Assembly (NCBI RefSeq): GCF_019649055.1
Contig: NW_026570312.1
Span: forward strand, 372,001 to 436,000
Direction of reading: 5' to 3'
DNA length: 64,000 nt
Origin: Paramacrobiotus metropolitanus
Taxonomy: Eukaryota; Tardigrada; Eutardigrada; Parachela; Macrobiotidae
A program made the translations under genes and the position numbers. Position 1 is the stretch's first letter. The number at the start of each line of letters is the position of its first letter. The notes beneath the pieces are model-generated. The model worked only from the letters and a program-made list of their open reading frames with translations, was not told the origin of the DNA and made no database searches. Shown piece by piece: positions 31,965 to 43,900 of this stretch.

Positions 31965-32403
31965 CGGATTGTCTATTTTATTGAGTGTGTTATTATGTGG
32001 GACTTTTAAGCGATTTTTTTTATTTTGTTCAAACAGTAGTCCAATAGCATACTTACTTCATGTATGGTTAATTACTGTTCGGCGCATGCGGAAGTGGCTG
32101 CAGTGTAGTGGTATTCCTCACAATCGGTGTTAACGTTTGCAATTTTTAGCTCGTAGCAGCAGCTGCTAGTGATTAATGATTAACTTCTGAAAAATGACCA
32201 AACGATAGAGTGAGCGCAAACACCGCATTTTTATAGAGTTTGTATAACATTTATAGGGCCTTCTGTCGAGTTTCTCGTTTAGATGAAGTTCCCCTACTTC
32301 TAAGATTTAATATATAAGGAAAACGCCTTTTTATCGCGCCGAGTTCACTAAGAAACCTGTTTGCCCCGCGCTAATTGGGTAAACCCTAGAGGCGTAGACC
32401 CAG
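31965..32403 (+). other. Upstream region of F-box gene C
   Basis: Between the retroelement stop and the start codon. A box A-like GTAGTGGTATTCC occurs at about 32105. TATATAAGG lies at 32311-32319, about 85 bp before the ATG, and could be a TATA element. Confidence 0.4.
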
Positions 32404-35245
32404 ATGTTTGTCTACGGCGACGAGATGCATCGGGTGGAAGACTGGAACGTCGTGGACGTTCTGGTCGACGGCGGGCTCCTGCAGCACGGCGCCGTCGTCA
32501 ACGTGGCGGAGGGCGGTCTGATCGTCGATTTTCGCTGTGCGGGGCAGCGGGCGCAGTTTGTGGAATACGGGCGCATTTTTGGCTGCAGCTCCAAGGCCGG
32601 ATGGCGCTCGCCGCAGGACGCCCAGCCGGTGCAGGTCCTGCTGCGCCGCCCAGTGGACGGCGCCTGGATTTGGTATGCAGGCCGGTTCGTCGGCACCGGA
32701 GCACTGAGCTCTGTGTATGCGAAATGCGTGCAAGTGCTGTTGCCCCATGGGACCGTCAAGGAGCTGGTCCCCCGTCGTCAGCTGCGCCCCCCACCCACGG
32801 TCGCCGGTCTCCGAGAGCGCTGTGTCAAGAAGGATGATTTCGTCATCCGCTGCTGTCGGTTGCCGCCTCTCTACTGGTCAGAGGCGTCCGCTGCGGTCCG
32901 GGAGGTCTTCCAGTACGAAATCAACCAGCGCTTCTACGTGCACTGCACGGCGCTGCTCAGCAAGACGCTGCATTATCTGCAGTGGCACACTGACTCTCCG
33001 TTGACGGATGAGCAAGTGGTACGTTTCTGTATATTCCCTCCGTTTTATTATTTCCTTTAAAATTTAATTGATGGATTTTATGTGCATACAGAAATCCGCA
33101 TACAACACCATAGTGACGCTTGATGCGGAGATGGGTCGCACAACCGTTACGTGGCAATGGCTGCTCCGCCATCAGGAGACCGCTAGCACTCCGCAGCCAA
33201 AACGAAAAATTCCCGGAGGTCAGCGCGGGAGTCTGCCGCTGCCGGTGGAGCTGCTGCTGGAGGTCTTCCGCGCCCTGGACTCCATCGGGCGTTTCCGATG
33301 TCGGCGGGTGTGTCCCCTGTGGAACGCTCTCCTCACCACCGAAGCCTACTTCCCCGATGTGCGCGTCTCCAACACCGACACGGACTACGGTGGTGTGCCG
33401 GATTACGAGCATTCACTGTACTGGATGTTCGTCTGCCTGCTGAAAAGCCTGAACAGCGCGACGAAGATGGCGGTTATCGTGGGTATCGGACTGTACAAAT
33501 TCTTCGAACTAACCATCCTGCTGTGCGCGGTGCTCAAGGCGACGAGCCTCCCGGCGCTGGTGCTCCACAAGGGTAATTTCATTGACGAAGACGGGAACGT
33601 GGACGCGGTCATCAGCTGTCTGGCGGTGCTGTCCGTGCCGAAGGCGTCGCCCGCCCGAATAGTTTGGCGACAGTGCCGTTTCGGGGATGCCAACATCACG
33701 GCCACGGTCGCGGAGCATTCGTTCCGCGGCATTCAGGCGGCCGGGTATGGGGTGCGGAAAGCGAAGTTGTGGGAGCTGTTGGAGAAGAATCTCGTCCTCA
33801 AGAAGCCCTTGGATCGGCGGATACTGGGGCAGTGGATTGCCGACTGCATTGCGCACCAGCGCAAGGAGCAAATTGAAATGATTATCGAGGTCAGTTGTTT
33901 TTGGGCCGGATTAGTGGTACTAAAACGATGATTTTAAAGCTCTCAATTGGAATTGCTTGTACAGCGGTTCCATGGAGCAATCGACTGTTCCGGTTGGAAA
34001 AGAATGCGAGGTCACGAAGCAGCTATGATTACGATTACCAAAAATTGAGAAACACCAACCAGTTCACTGTGCGGCCAAATCGCAGGCCTAATAATATTTA
34101 TTAGAACGTCCCGTACGGACGGTAGAAGAACGAAAACGGAAATCACGTTCAGAAATAGTATGGACAGTTTCCGATAAATGTACAAAGTCATGTTGCGTGT
34201 AAGAACTTTGACTCTCTGTACGACCGATCTTCGTATGCGTGGTACTTTGAGGAGGCTTGGAGATTAATCTAAATATTGGTGGGTTCTCTCGCTCGTATAT
34301 TTATTAACTTTTATGATTACCAGATACGAGTACATGTGTAACTGGTAATTATAAAACAAGATCATAATTTCTGGTCAAATCTGGTGCAATGTCAGTAGTT
34401 ACTACAAGACTATCAGCAGGGCGCCATCCGAGGGAAACCGAGAAACGGCTGAAAAATGCACTGATGGTCGGATCGAACCTCGGCTACGTCGTTAGATCCA
34501 CGTAGGGCAGTACCACTGCACCACGGCGCAATACGTTGAAATCCTTTGAAAGATTTTGTCGCTGTACATGAGCAGCTTCTCTTCTCACAAGACTCTAATT
34601 TACTTTTGCTGCACTTACCATAGTCAGTGGTGCGCGTTTGAACTTTTATAGAAGTTCGTCAAATACATTTAAATTTTTGAGATCGGTGTTTCCACCGAAC
34701 CAGACTAGGCCGCCACCATTTTCTTCGCCATTCGAGAATGAGCACGGAAATTAGCTGATTAGAAATTTTGATAGATAAGGCTATCTGGACCAATGTCTAT
34801 ACAGTACTCTCGTGGCTCGTCCCGTCTCGCATTAACTGGGACAAATTCACGCTTGTTGTCGTCTCCCGGCTAGCATGCAGTGTATAGTGACTGATGTGGT
34901 GGCACCTTGCAGGTTCTACATAACTACCAATGGCGGGATACGCGTGAGTCGACCCATTACCGTTGCCGCAACTGGACGCCGGTTACCCTCCACAAACTGG
35001 ACACCAGCAAGCTGACTACGCTGACGGCGGCGGTGCTGAGCGAAAGGGTAGAGCAAAGCGTGATTCTGCTCTCATTGCCGAACTGGATGTGTCTGCCTGG
35101 CTTCATGTTCCTCCTTTTAGCAGTGCGAAAATGGGCCTGCTTTATTATAGTTTTATTCGGCATACGTAATAATTCGTTTGCGCGGGTTTATACTAATAAA
35201 AAATTTAAGTTTTTAAACACTGGAATAAACATCCAAAATCATTAG
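32404..35245 (+). CDS. Agenet/Tudor-like F-box protein, gene C (apparently intact)
   Basis: Putative SCF substrate receptor. Exons 32404-33018, 33092-33889 and 34913-35245 join in phase 0 (581 aa) with GTACGT/ACAG and GTCAGT/TGCAG sites. Exon 1 has two Agenet/Tudor-like segments: AVVNVAEGGLIVDFRC near residues 37-52, and VQVLLRRPVDGAWIWYAG followed by VQVLLPHGTVKELVP near residues 77-122. These may bind methylated partners (inference). Exon 2 carries the F-box at about residues 252-295 (PVELLLEVFRALDSIGR, RCRRVCPLW), then Leu-rich sequence suited to substrate binding. Exon 3 has PRESTPYRQ-like sequence (TRESTHYRCRNW). The last 40 residues are hydrophobic and not shared with gene B, so the true end could be a further splice. 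GC content is much higher than in the flanks. Confidence 0.85.
34430..34575 (-). repeat. tRNA-derived SINE, second family, copy 2
   Basis: It lies in intron 2 of gene C, on the minus strand. Box A TGGTGCAGTGG and box B GGTTCGATCC are both present, followed by a CAGCCGTTTCTCGGTTTCC tail block shared with the copy at 29726. Confidence 0.7.
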
Positions 35246-35400
35246 AGTCTTCATGAGTTTAGAACGTGCGTTAAATGTAACCAAAACAGCCGCTGTATTC
35301 CTCTGTCCTACCGCTAAATTTTGACGTTGCTTGAAAAAGACTGTAGAATGTAGATCGAGGCTTCCCGGTAATATCACGGATCTTGCCCCCAACGAAAGCG
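35238..35400 (-). mobile_element. Retroelement C-terminal relic
   Basis: The minus-strand frame VFFKQRQNLAVGQRNTAAVL aligns with the final block of the 30651-31964 protein. Together with its downstream 60 bp it matches 27060-27225. It overlaps the 3' end of gene C exon 3 by a few bases. Confidence 0.55.
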
Positions 35401-36048
35401 GATTAGCTCGGCGAAAGCCAATCCAAATGTCCCAAGGATATGGTCGCAAATGTCCTGGGCGTGCTCTTTAATATGCGAACGGCACCGGCAATAACAGTTA
35501 GATAATCGACCAGGCACATATTTTTTTGTAACTTATTTTATTCAGTTTCTTGGAAGAAACATGTGGTTAGAAAATGGATGTTGCTAAAGCGAACACGTAG
35601 TAGCAGGGACAAGAAAAATGCATTGAATTACTAGTAGTCCTCATCTGATTCATTAATACACTATTAGTCACATTCTCAACGTTGCATGCTCGTTACGTTT
35701 ATTCGGAGATCGTTGGACTAACGCAAATTCTTGCGCATACATCCCTGGAGCGGCTTTTGCTGCATATTGGCAAAACCCCGGAAAACTCCGGAATCGGCCG
35801 TCTTGTCTCTGATACCTGACAGTTGACACGCCACTGGTCGCAATCCGCACGGCCACGAGCGGCAAAATTGGTATGAACTATGGTAGTACCAGACATTGCA
35901 TACAAGCCAATACGAGCATTAGTCTATACGCGGGAAATGCCGGTCGCAATTTGCGGCGGCAACTAGCATGGATAGGGTACTTACCTATGTACAACACGGT
36001 TGTATAGCAAACCACAAGAGATGCCTAAGGGATTATCGTCGCTTAGCG

Positions 36049-36055
36049 TATAAAG
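36049..36055 (+). promoter_or_regulatory. TATA box of 66-residue gene, copy 2
   Basis: TATAAAG lies 121 bp before the start codon. Position and context (TATAAAGCG) are conserved with 7136. Confidence 0.55.
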
Positions 36056-36175
36056 CGCATGCGAGTCGCACAACAACGTCCATTTACTGCCATAATAGGT
36101 AATAATTACTGAGAAATTGTGAATTTTTCCTCACTTTTGACTGTGAATTTCTGTACCAAGCCAATCAACTGTACC

Positions 36176-36376
36176 ATGGAGCGAACGACGAGCGAAAAGA
36201 TCCAGCATGCCAAGGACGCTTATGAAGGCCGTGCGGGCGATATGCAGCGCGTGACCACGGAGAAGCACGAAAAATCCGGCGGCGAGGAGAGGCACAGTGT
36301 GGTCAGCGAAGTGAAGGACGCGCGCAGTACGACCGAGAAGATGACCGATGCCAAGAAGGCATACGAGGGACCTTGA
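36176..36376 (+). CDS. Small hydrophilic LEA-like protein (66 aa), copy 2
   Basis: Single exon. An upstream in-frame ATG at 36119 would add 19 residues, but I chose 36176 because the ACCATGG context, not the upstream ATG, is shared with copy 1. The sequence is charged, free of Cys, Trp and Phe, with a repeated motif SEKIQHAKDAYEG (residues 6-18) and TEKMTDAKKAYEG (residues 53-65) around a strictly conserved core EKHEKSGGEERHSVVSEVKD. Nine substitutions separate it from copy 1, and none lies in that core. No known domain is recognised. A disordered, heat-soluble or LEA-like role is plausible in a desiccation-tolerant animal but unproven. Confidence 0.78.
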   Translation: MERTTSEKIQHAKDAYEGRAGDMQRVTTEKHEKSGGEERHSVVSEVKDARSTTEKMTDAKKAYEGP

Positions 36377-36740
36377 TGGAGTTGTGCGGTACTGCGACAG
36401 ACGTAGCGGTTTATAAAATACCATTGCATATTCGGGCTAACTACTGCGGAATTTTCATGGAATAGACCTTGCTTATAACAAAATGAACAGAATGACCGGT
36501 ACATTAACTGTGTCTCTCTTTTCTCGGCATCTCACGTTACTCACGGCGGCGTGCATGTTTCCAGGACTAGTGTAAAGCACATTATTAATTTTGTGATGGT
36601 ACAGTACTAATGTTGCATGCGTTGTATTGTATTTTCTGCTGAATTCACTTGCTGCTGTGATACAGTAATTACAAATAAAGACGGACAGTAAAAACGTCTG
36701 TGAACAAAACGCAAAATTAAAAAAAGGATTAAACTCTTCG

Positions 36741-37548
36741 CAGTGACCCTTGTCTAACTTCTTGGTTAGGTAGTTCCCTTAACTTGACTACAGGCCGCAA
36801 ACACATTACCACTGCATGTAGCAGACACGCGTATCCTTAGCGTCGACTTAATTACTCGTACACTCACTGCTGTCAGCATGTTCAACGCGTACTGCCGGCG
36901 CGATCGATGTTTTGTATGCATCGTAAACAGACATGCTCCACATCCGGCGCTTACACACGCTATACGCTCAGTCAGCACGAGCATGCTTGCCTTCCGTGAA
37001 GTTGTAGTCGCTCGTCTCTTTGCGTTTGTTGTCATTATAAAATCATTCACCAGATCGGACACCCTAGGTTATCTTTACGACACCATTCATTGCGCAATGC
37101 GCATAATAATATGCGCTCGTACGAGTATATATGCCGCAGATCTTCTTAATCTTAATACTGTCATGCTTGCTGTGTGTTTTTTCAATCATCATTTCTTAAC
37201 ACCCAAACACCCAGCTGTAACAGTTCCCTAGCTCTGCAGTCTGCACCTAATTATTCCAAAACTACGGTTACGCGAATAGTTTGCTAGACGATTTAAAAAA
37301 AATAGTCATGCATAGTACTTCCTTAACTGTCTGCGTTTGCCCTGCGCGTATTTGTCTATGGACTGCCAGATAGTTACCCAAAACTCCTAAATCATCCGCG
37401 AAGAAAAAAGATGCCATGGAACCGGCCAAAGTTTGGCTGTAAACGGACCGCTGACGAGAAGGAAGAACGGAAGACGCGCTGTTGTGGCTGTTTTCCCACC
37501 TTCGCTTCGTTGCGCCGTCGACGCCGTGCACGAGGCAGTGCCTTACAA
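36741..37548. other. Gene-free stretch upstream of the serpin
   Basis: No coherent gene. The serpin frame itself is open back to an ATG at 37411, but the added N-terminus is basic and Cys-containing (KTRCCGCFPTF) and unlike a serpin. Confidence 0.4.
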
Positions 37549-39601
37549 ATGTACGCACCGGAAATGCATCCGACTCCGAACGCGGGAGCAGATGTGGCCG
37601 TCAAGATCTACCAAGCCGTGGCGCAAGCGCAGCCGCCCAGCGCCAGCAGCAACGTGATCATCTGTTCGTCTTCTATTCAGCACATTTTATTGGCTCTCCT
37701 TCTTGGCGCCCGCGATCCACTGCGCCAGGATCTCTTGGCGCTGCTGTGTTCCGACGGATGCAGTATTGATGACGTCAGCGCGGCGTTGTCCTGTGTCGCG
37801 AGCGACGGGGCTTTCAGTCAAGTCAACGCGATCCTCTACAGTGACAAACTCACCCTCAAACCGTCCTTCAAAGACGCCATGGATAAATCCGATGTGGTCG
37901 TACTCCCGGTGGATTTTGAGAACGTAGCTGCCAGCCAGAAAGCATACGACGATTTTTTGATAAATTACAACAGTGACCACCTCCCGGTGGGTGGGCGAAA
38001 TGGGCAGCGTTCTCGGTAACCCTTTAACCAGTCTGGTGTTGCTCAGTTTATTAACGTTCTCCGCGCCCTGGGTGCTGCAGTTCGAAGACAACTACACCAA
38101 ACCGCGCGTCTTCACCGCCCTGGACGGCAGTCAGAAGACCGTCCCGTTCCTCCTGTCCGGAAGAACGACCTGGACGTCCTTTAACGCAGCGATGAAAACC
38201 GCCGCCACGGATCCGCAGATGGTAATTATGGAGGCCGGCGAGAAGCGGTACAGTGTGATGTGTGTTCTACCGGCTACCGCGGGCGGTGAGGGACTGCGTC
38301 AGCTGGAGGAGAGCCTCTCCGCGGAGACATTGCGGGGATGGCGGAAGCAGAGTGTGCGCGCCGTTATGGCACTGTCTTTGCCGAAATTCCGGATAACGTG
38401 CCAGGTGGAGCTGCGACGCGGGATAGAGGCGTTGGGGCGGCCAGGTGAGTTGTACCGCACCGCTACTGGGTTTTCTGACATGTTTGAGGAGTGTCCGCTG
38501 CAGGGCGTTACCGAGTTCCGGCACAATGTGATGTTCGGTGAGTGTTAAGAGGGGTGACCCGGTACATGGTACCAAATTCGTGTACAAGCACGAAAATTTA
38601 TTTTCGCGCGCTCCCTAAGACTTTGGTGCATTGTTATATGGCGTTCTGTAACCCGATGATTTGTACGCAGGGGCGTGAAAACCGTTTGTACGCGCAGCCT
38701 CCGATCCGTTTGGGAAGTCACGGCTGGAAGAAATTCCAAGTAGTTTAAACGCATTCATTTGTACTCGTACTACCTAACGTCTCATGGATCGATCATCTTC
38801 AAATTTTTTACTGACCTTCAAAACTTTTAAAATTCAATTTTAAAATTTGAAAAATGAATTTAGCGTGCGCAAGTATGATCTTTGTACTTGAGTGCTTTTA
38901 TAATTTATTTAAGTACTTTAAGTTCGAATATAAAATTAGTAAAAATGTTGCAATTCTGGTTCCGGGTAGAAACGATACGTCTTCTTTTATAAGCGTCTAT
39001 GAGCAAAATGCAGAGACGATCGGCTCATAATGAGATACTGATACACTTGAGATGCGTTTAAACGTTTTCGAATATCCTTATATAGCAACATCCACCGGCA
39101 TGTTGCGCGCACAAACGGGCTTTACGCCAATGTAGACGATTATCTGGCTACAGATTGCTGTGGAAAAAGGGCATGTACTTTTTTTTTCAACGTAATGTCT
39201 TTATTTCAATTTGGCGATACAATACAGACACAAGTTTCCTAGAAAAGTAAAAGGTTTGTAATGAATACACAGCCTCAGCCGACTACGGGATTTGCATGGT
39301 TTTCGTGCATGTACCGTTGCCTGAATTTGCTATCATGTACCGGGTCATTTCACTTAATAGTAGCCAGTCGAGTGTGGCTCGCTGTACTGTGTACGCGGTT
39401 AACGAAGGCTTGATGTGTTCGGTAGAAGTGGACGAACTGGGTGTCCGGTCCAGCGTGGCTACTGTGTTCTCCGCCGAGTACCTCTGCGTACCGATACCAG
39501 CCTTCATCGCAAATCGGCCCTTCCTGCTGCTGGTTTGGCACAATCAGCTGGATATACCGCTCTTCATCGGCCGCATTACCGATCCCACGCAGGCGTCATA
39601 G
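37549..39601 (+). CDS. Serpin (serine protease inhibitor family), probably damaged
   Basis: Start chosen at 37549 (MYAPEMHPTPNAG), just before the first serpin helix. Typical blocks follow: ILYSDKLTLKPSF, WVGEMGSVLGNPLTSLV, a reactive-loop hinge EVDELGVRSSVATVF and the C-terminal signature IANRPFLLLVWHNQ...PLFIGRITDP. The product would be about 380 aa. Whether it inhibits proteases is open, since the hinge has V-R-S-S instead of small residues only. The frame changes by one base near 37965-37975, inside a conserved block. The intron at 38538-39367 (TTCG/GTGAGT) also leaves a phase mismatch, which an alternative donor GTGATG at 38528 would cure. No signal peptide is seen. It is probably a pseudogene or affected by base errors. 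Confidence 0.8.
38545..39357. mobile_element. TTAA-flanked composite MITE filling the serpin intron
   Basis: The outer ends are TTAA then GAGGGGTGACCCGGTACATGG, and CATGTACCGGGTCATTTCAC then TTAA. The left half matches the MITE at 54196-54553 in reverse and the right half matches it forward, so it is two copies head to head or one long foldback. Only 7 and 10 bp of intron lie outside the TTAA sites. TTAA target choice fits the piggyBac superfamily. Confidence 0.75.
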
Positions 39602-39889
39602 TCAGATATGGCTGCCCGGGAAGAAATTCTGAGCCTCTAAAAACCATATGCCGCTTTACGTAACGGTTAATGTTATTTAGAGGCTCAGAAGTATGTATGT
39701 ACCTTAAAAAATGGGTGCGCAATTAATTTCTTGCACATCTTTTACTAAGTACACTTTCGCCTCTTGAATTTCCTGTTCATAAAAAATTAATTTGAATTCT
39801 GCAAAAATGTGCAAAAATAATTACCGGCATTTTCTCTGGATTTTGTCCCGGCAAGAAGAAGCCGGATGATGATGATAATTTACTGGTTA

Positions 39890-40170
39890 ACCACGGTCAA
39901 ATTCGGGTACATACACGGGAACTTAAAATTTGAAAAAAATGGTAGAAAGCTGGTTCGGTACCAAAATGGTCTTCAAAGTAATGTGCGTTTTCGTGCAAAA
40001 TTTGAAGAGCGTCGGTTCATAATGAGACTTTTGGTACATCTCCGCGCATTTAAACTTTTGGAATTTTAATTCACTAACTCCCGAACCGGATGTTGCGCGC
40101 ACAAACGGTTTTTTCGCCTATGTAAACGAATCCTTTGGCTACAAAATATCACAGAACGTTTAGAATATAT
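39890..40170 (+). mobile_element. MITE relic of the TTAA family
   Basis: It shares interior blocks with 54196-54553: CGGTTCATAATGAGAC, CTCCCGAACCGGATG and TGCGCGCACAAACGGTTTT. Terminal repeats are decayed. The rest of 39602-40952 holds no gene. Confidence 0.7.
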
Positions 40171-40952
40171 TGCTGCCATCGCTTTGCCATGCATAAACTT
40201 ACTTTCTCGCCGATTGAACGTTAGAAAGTGTCCATATAAATTAGAATATTATGGTAACCTTCCCACCAACAGGCGATAGTACATCGCGGTACTGTAGTTT
40301 TATTTATTTGCAATAAGTACAAAGACGAGCATCGCTCACAAAAATACGTTCGCGGTACTTCTGAAAACTTGTTACTACTTAACTGTACTAACTACCGCTA
40401 TACTTATCCCGCTTATATGCATGTGCTCATAACGTCTTTCAGCGTTTCCCGCTTAAATGTAGAATATCTGAACGACTCTCTTACGCGCAATGCCGTTTTA
40501 AATGGGAAAAACCGACTGGCTGATGTTATACCGCGAAAACGTTTCCTCGCCGGCAAACTTGGCCGGCCCCATACACGGTGTCAGAGCCCGCGATTGTAAA
40601 TAATACGCGCGCAGGAGAGTGGCACTTGGAATCGTTACATTCACGGCTACCGTGTTTTGCAAGCGCCATACTTGGCAGCCAGCAATTCGAGTATGAAGTG
40701 ACGTCCATAAACCGGTTTTTCCTTATTTTACTGCTTAATTAAATTAAAATACATGATTGCCTCATCTAAAACACGCCTATTTAAGAACACAAAAAATGTC
40801 AAAAATGTACATACTGCTGCACTTTTTTACTTGTTAATCATCAAACAAGATTTCTACAAAGAGAGTTTGGCAAATTTTATAAGATTTTGGAATCTATCAC
40901 CGTTCGATCGGGATTATACACACTCAACGCTGCTATAACTGTGTGAAGAAAG

Positions 40953-43900
40953 ATGTTGTTGAATGGATTGCGGAGATTCTGGCGGCAGCTGTTTGTTGTC
41001 GCTGTGGCGCTGGTGTTCCTTCCGCTGCCTCTCATTATTGCCACCAAGGTGTGCGTTATTACAATTATGGAATCCTGTTTTTCTAAAATCTTCTGCATGA
41101 ACTCTTGGTAAAGGTCAGGAAAGGTCACGGAGCGGCTGTTTATGCACCTGTTCTTGGTTGTGATTATCATTATTTTAATATTATGCTTATCCAACTACAG
41201 TAGCCAGCTCTTTTAAAAGAAGAAATCGCATCCGGCTTTTGGAAATTCTTTGCTGCTCAAATTAGAAAATTTTTTACGTTTTGGTTTGATTTTATGAGAT
41301 AAAGTTACCCAACCGAGAAGTCGCACCCAGGTCGTACAATCGTAACGCCAAACTATGGGCAGATTCAAATAAAGTATAATTACTTAATATTAAGTACTGT
41401 TTTTGTCTAAAGAAGCACATCAGCCTTTAATTTAAAATCGTGGAGATATCTTACCGGGCTATTAATAATCTTCTTTACATAACGTTAGAAAATTTTATAC
41501 CGTTTTTGGTTTTGATACTCGTTTAATCAGATGATCATTGTAGGCAGCCCATTGCGCCTACGTGCTGGCGCTGATGAGCGTCTTCTGGTTGGCGGAAGTC
41601 CTGCCGATGCCCATCGTGGCGATCCTGCCGGCCATCCTCTTGCCCACGCTCGGCGTCCAGTCCTCCAAGAATGTGTGCCGCAATTACTTTAAGGTCAGTC
41701 ACTTTAAATTGCATGGAAGTTGCTGCAAAGAAATTATGTTATCTAAAGCGCGGCTATAACCTGAAGTATCAATCTGGTCTCATACATCTTTCCAGATCTG
41801 TATTTACACAGATAAATACCTGTGTTATTAAAAAAAATTCTGTGTTATTTAACTGACATAAATTGCTTTCAGTAATATTAAAGTCGATCGCGATGCGATT
41901 TTCAACATTTGCTGCAACTGTGTCGCCTAAATTGGGAAAAGGTTACTACTTAACGTTGTACCCCACGTATACTTACGCTGATGTATTACTAAATAACTAC
42001 ATGCACGGTGAACTTAAGAAGGACAAACGCGAGGTCGTTAATATAACTGCAATTGTAATATTAGATGTTATAGTTGGATTGGATTTTTTAAAGTACATAC
42101 ATGTTGTGAACGCAGTGGCGTTGTCTTTTTCTTAAACTTACAGAATAAAGTTTTACTACTATGATAATAGTGATATTATGATAAACAGTAAACAACAGTA
42201 AACATGATGAATTATTCTGACGTATCGTGTAGGATTCTGCCATGCTGTTCATGGGCAGTCTGAGCGTGGCCGTGGCCGTGGAGGAGAGCCATCTGCACCA
42301 GCGCATCGCATTACGCGTTCTGCTCCTAGTGGGATCACATCCACGCTGGTAAACAGCATTCAGAATTATGTCGCCAAAATTTAACGTATTATTAATATAC
42401 TGTTTCCATAAGGATGTGATTTTATTCCTCAATAAAGTAGGTACAAAGCGAGCTTCGCTCAATAATTATATATTATATATTACTACAATCATATATTACT
42501 GTAATTCCTATATACGTAAGCTCGCAAAAATAATTGTGAAGATGTTTTGTCAACAGGCTAATGCTGGGGTTTATGTGCATTTCGGGATTTCTATCCATGT
42601 GGATAAGCAATACCGGTCAGTTTACGCTTATAACTATGTATAACATAAACCGGGTCAAAAAATAATTTATGGGTCAAAAAGTTCGTTGTTTAACGGGAGA
42701 AGCGCGTTCTACTGGTTTTATATGAAGCGACGTTTTAGTTTAGCTTTTAAAGGAAATCTTACTGCTGTTAAGTACCTTGCTGTTTTACCCGCGGGTGGAT
42801 AGAGATTTTTGTTGTTTTTTAGTTAATTCAAATTTTACTTGTGAAGTAGTGTGTGTGCCTGCGCTTGCAGTTTTTTGTTTCTCTTTCTACATTGTACAAG
42901 CAAAATGCCGTTTTACACTTAAAACTCAAATATTGAATAGCTAAAACAAATGGAACAACTCTTCCAGTTCTTTTGAACAACCAACAGTACCCAGAACAGA
43001 TGCGGCATTTCCGCGCTGAATTTCGACGCTTATACACTGCCACAAAAACTCGGTAGCGCGCGCTTCTCCTGTTTGATCTTTTATGCGTCGGCCGACTTCA
43101 CTGATGAACTGACGGGTACTGGCGCTACAAGTTCCCGTAGTCTCAAAGGAAACTGGTTGGAGAAAATAGCGATCTGTCAGTTCCCTGTAGTTGTTCCTCT
43201 TTCGCTCTTCCGCGTCTTCTGCTGCCGATCTTGCAGTTTTTCGTTATTTTGTGGCCACAGCCTTATAAAATCTATAATTTAATCTAAAAATACAAACAAA
43301 TGAATTTTCTAGAAATTTCTAAATGTGTCTGCAATTACATAAAATAACACAAAATTGTCGGAGTCGGTTATTTTCAGCGGCCACGGCCATGATCACCCCG
43401 ATCGCGGAGACCGTCATGATGGAGCTCTTTAAACGCCAACGAGCTGCCGACCAACTTCGAGCTCCGCGGATTTTCTCCCGCTCTCCGTCGTCTCACAACC
43501 GTGGAGGAACGATACTGTGCGTGGGAATACAGTTGCCGGCCATCAGCCCGAGCACTAACATCGTCATGGAGCTGTGCAAACCGGCTGACAACGCGAGCGC
43601 CTCGGTCGCAGCATCGGGCGGCACGGTGCCCGCTAAGATTCACCAACAGGTAAAGGCAACGCCTCGCAGACAAGGTTATAAGCACAACAAATATAAAGCT
43701 CCCAAAACAAAGAGGTAACGGCCCCGTTACGCGCGAATAGCGAGCTGATTTTTTCGGAAAAAAAGACGTAGCGAATTATGAGTCTGTATATGTTAGAACC
43801 TGGTCGCCGGCTTAATTCCGTTGGTGCTTCACAGGAGACGGGATCCTTCAGCAGACTGGATTTGGATGCGGAGGAGCTGCGCTGTATGCGAGGCATGATC

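Larger units (their letters stand above)
35690..36740 (+). repeat. Segmental duplicate, copy 2
   Basis: Partner of about 6780-7900: promoter, 66-residue gene and downstream region. Confidence 0.75.

Noticed and set aside
41863-42135. 90-aa ORF within SLC13 intron 2
   Set aside because: It lies entirely in an intron between in-frame exons and has no family features.
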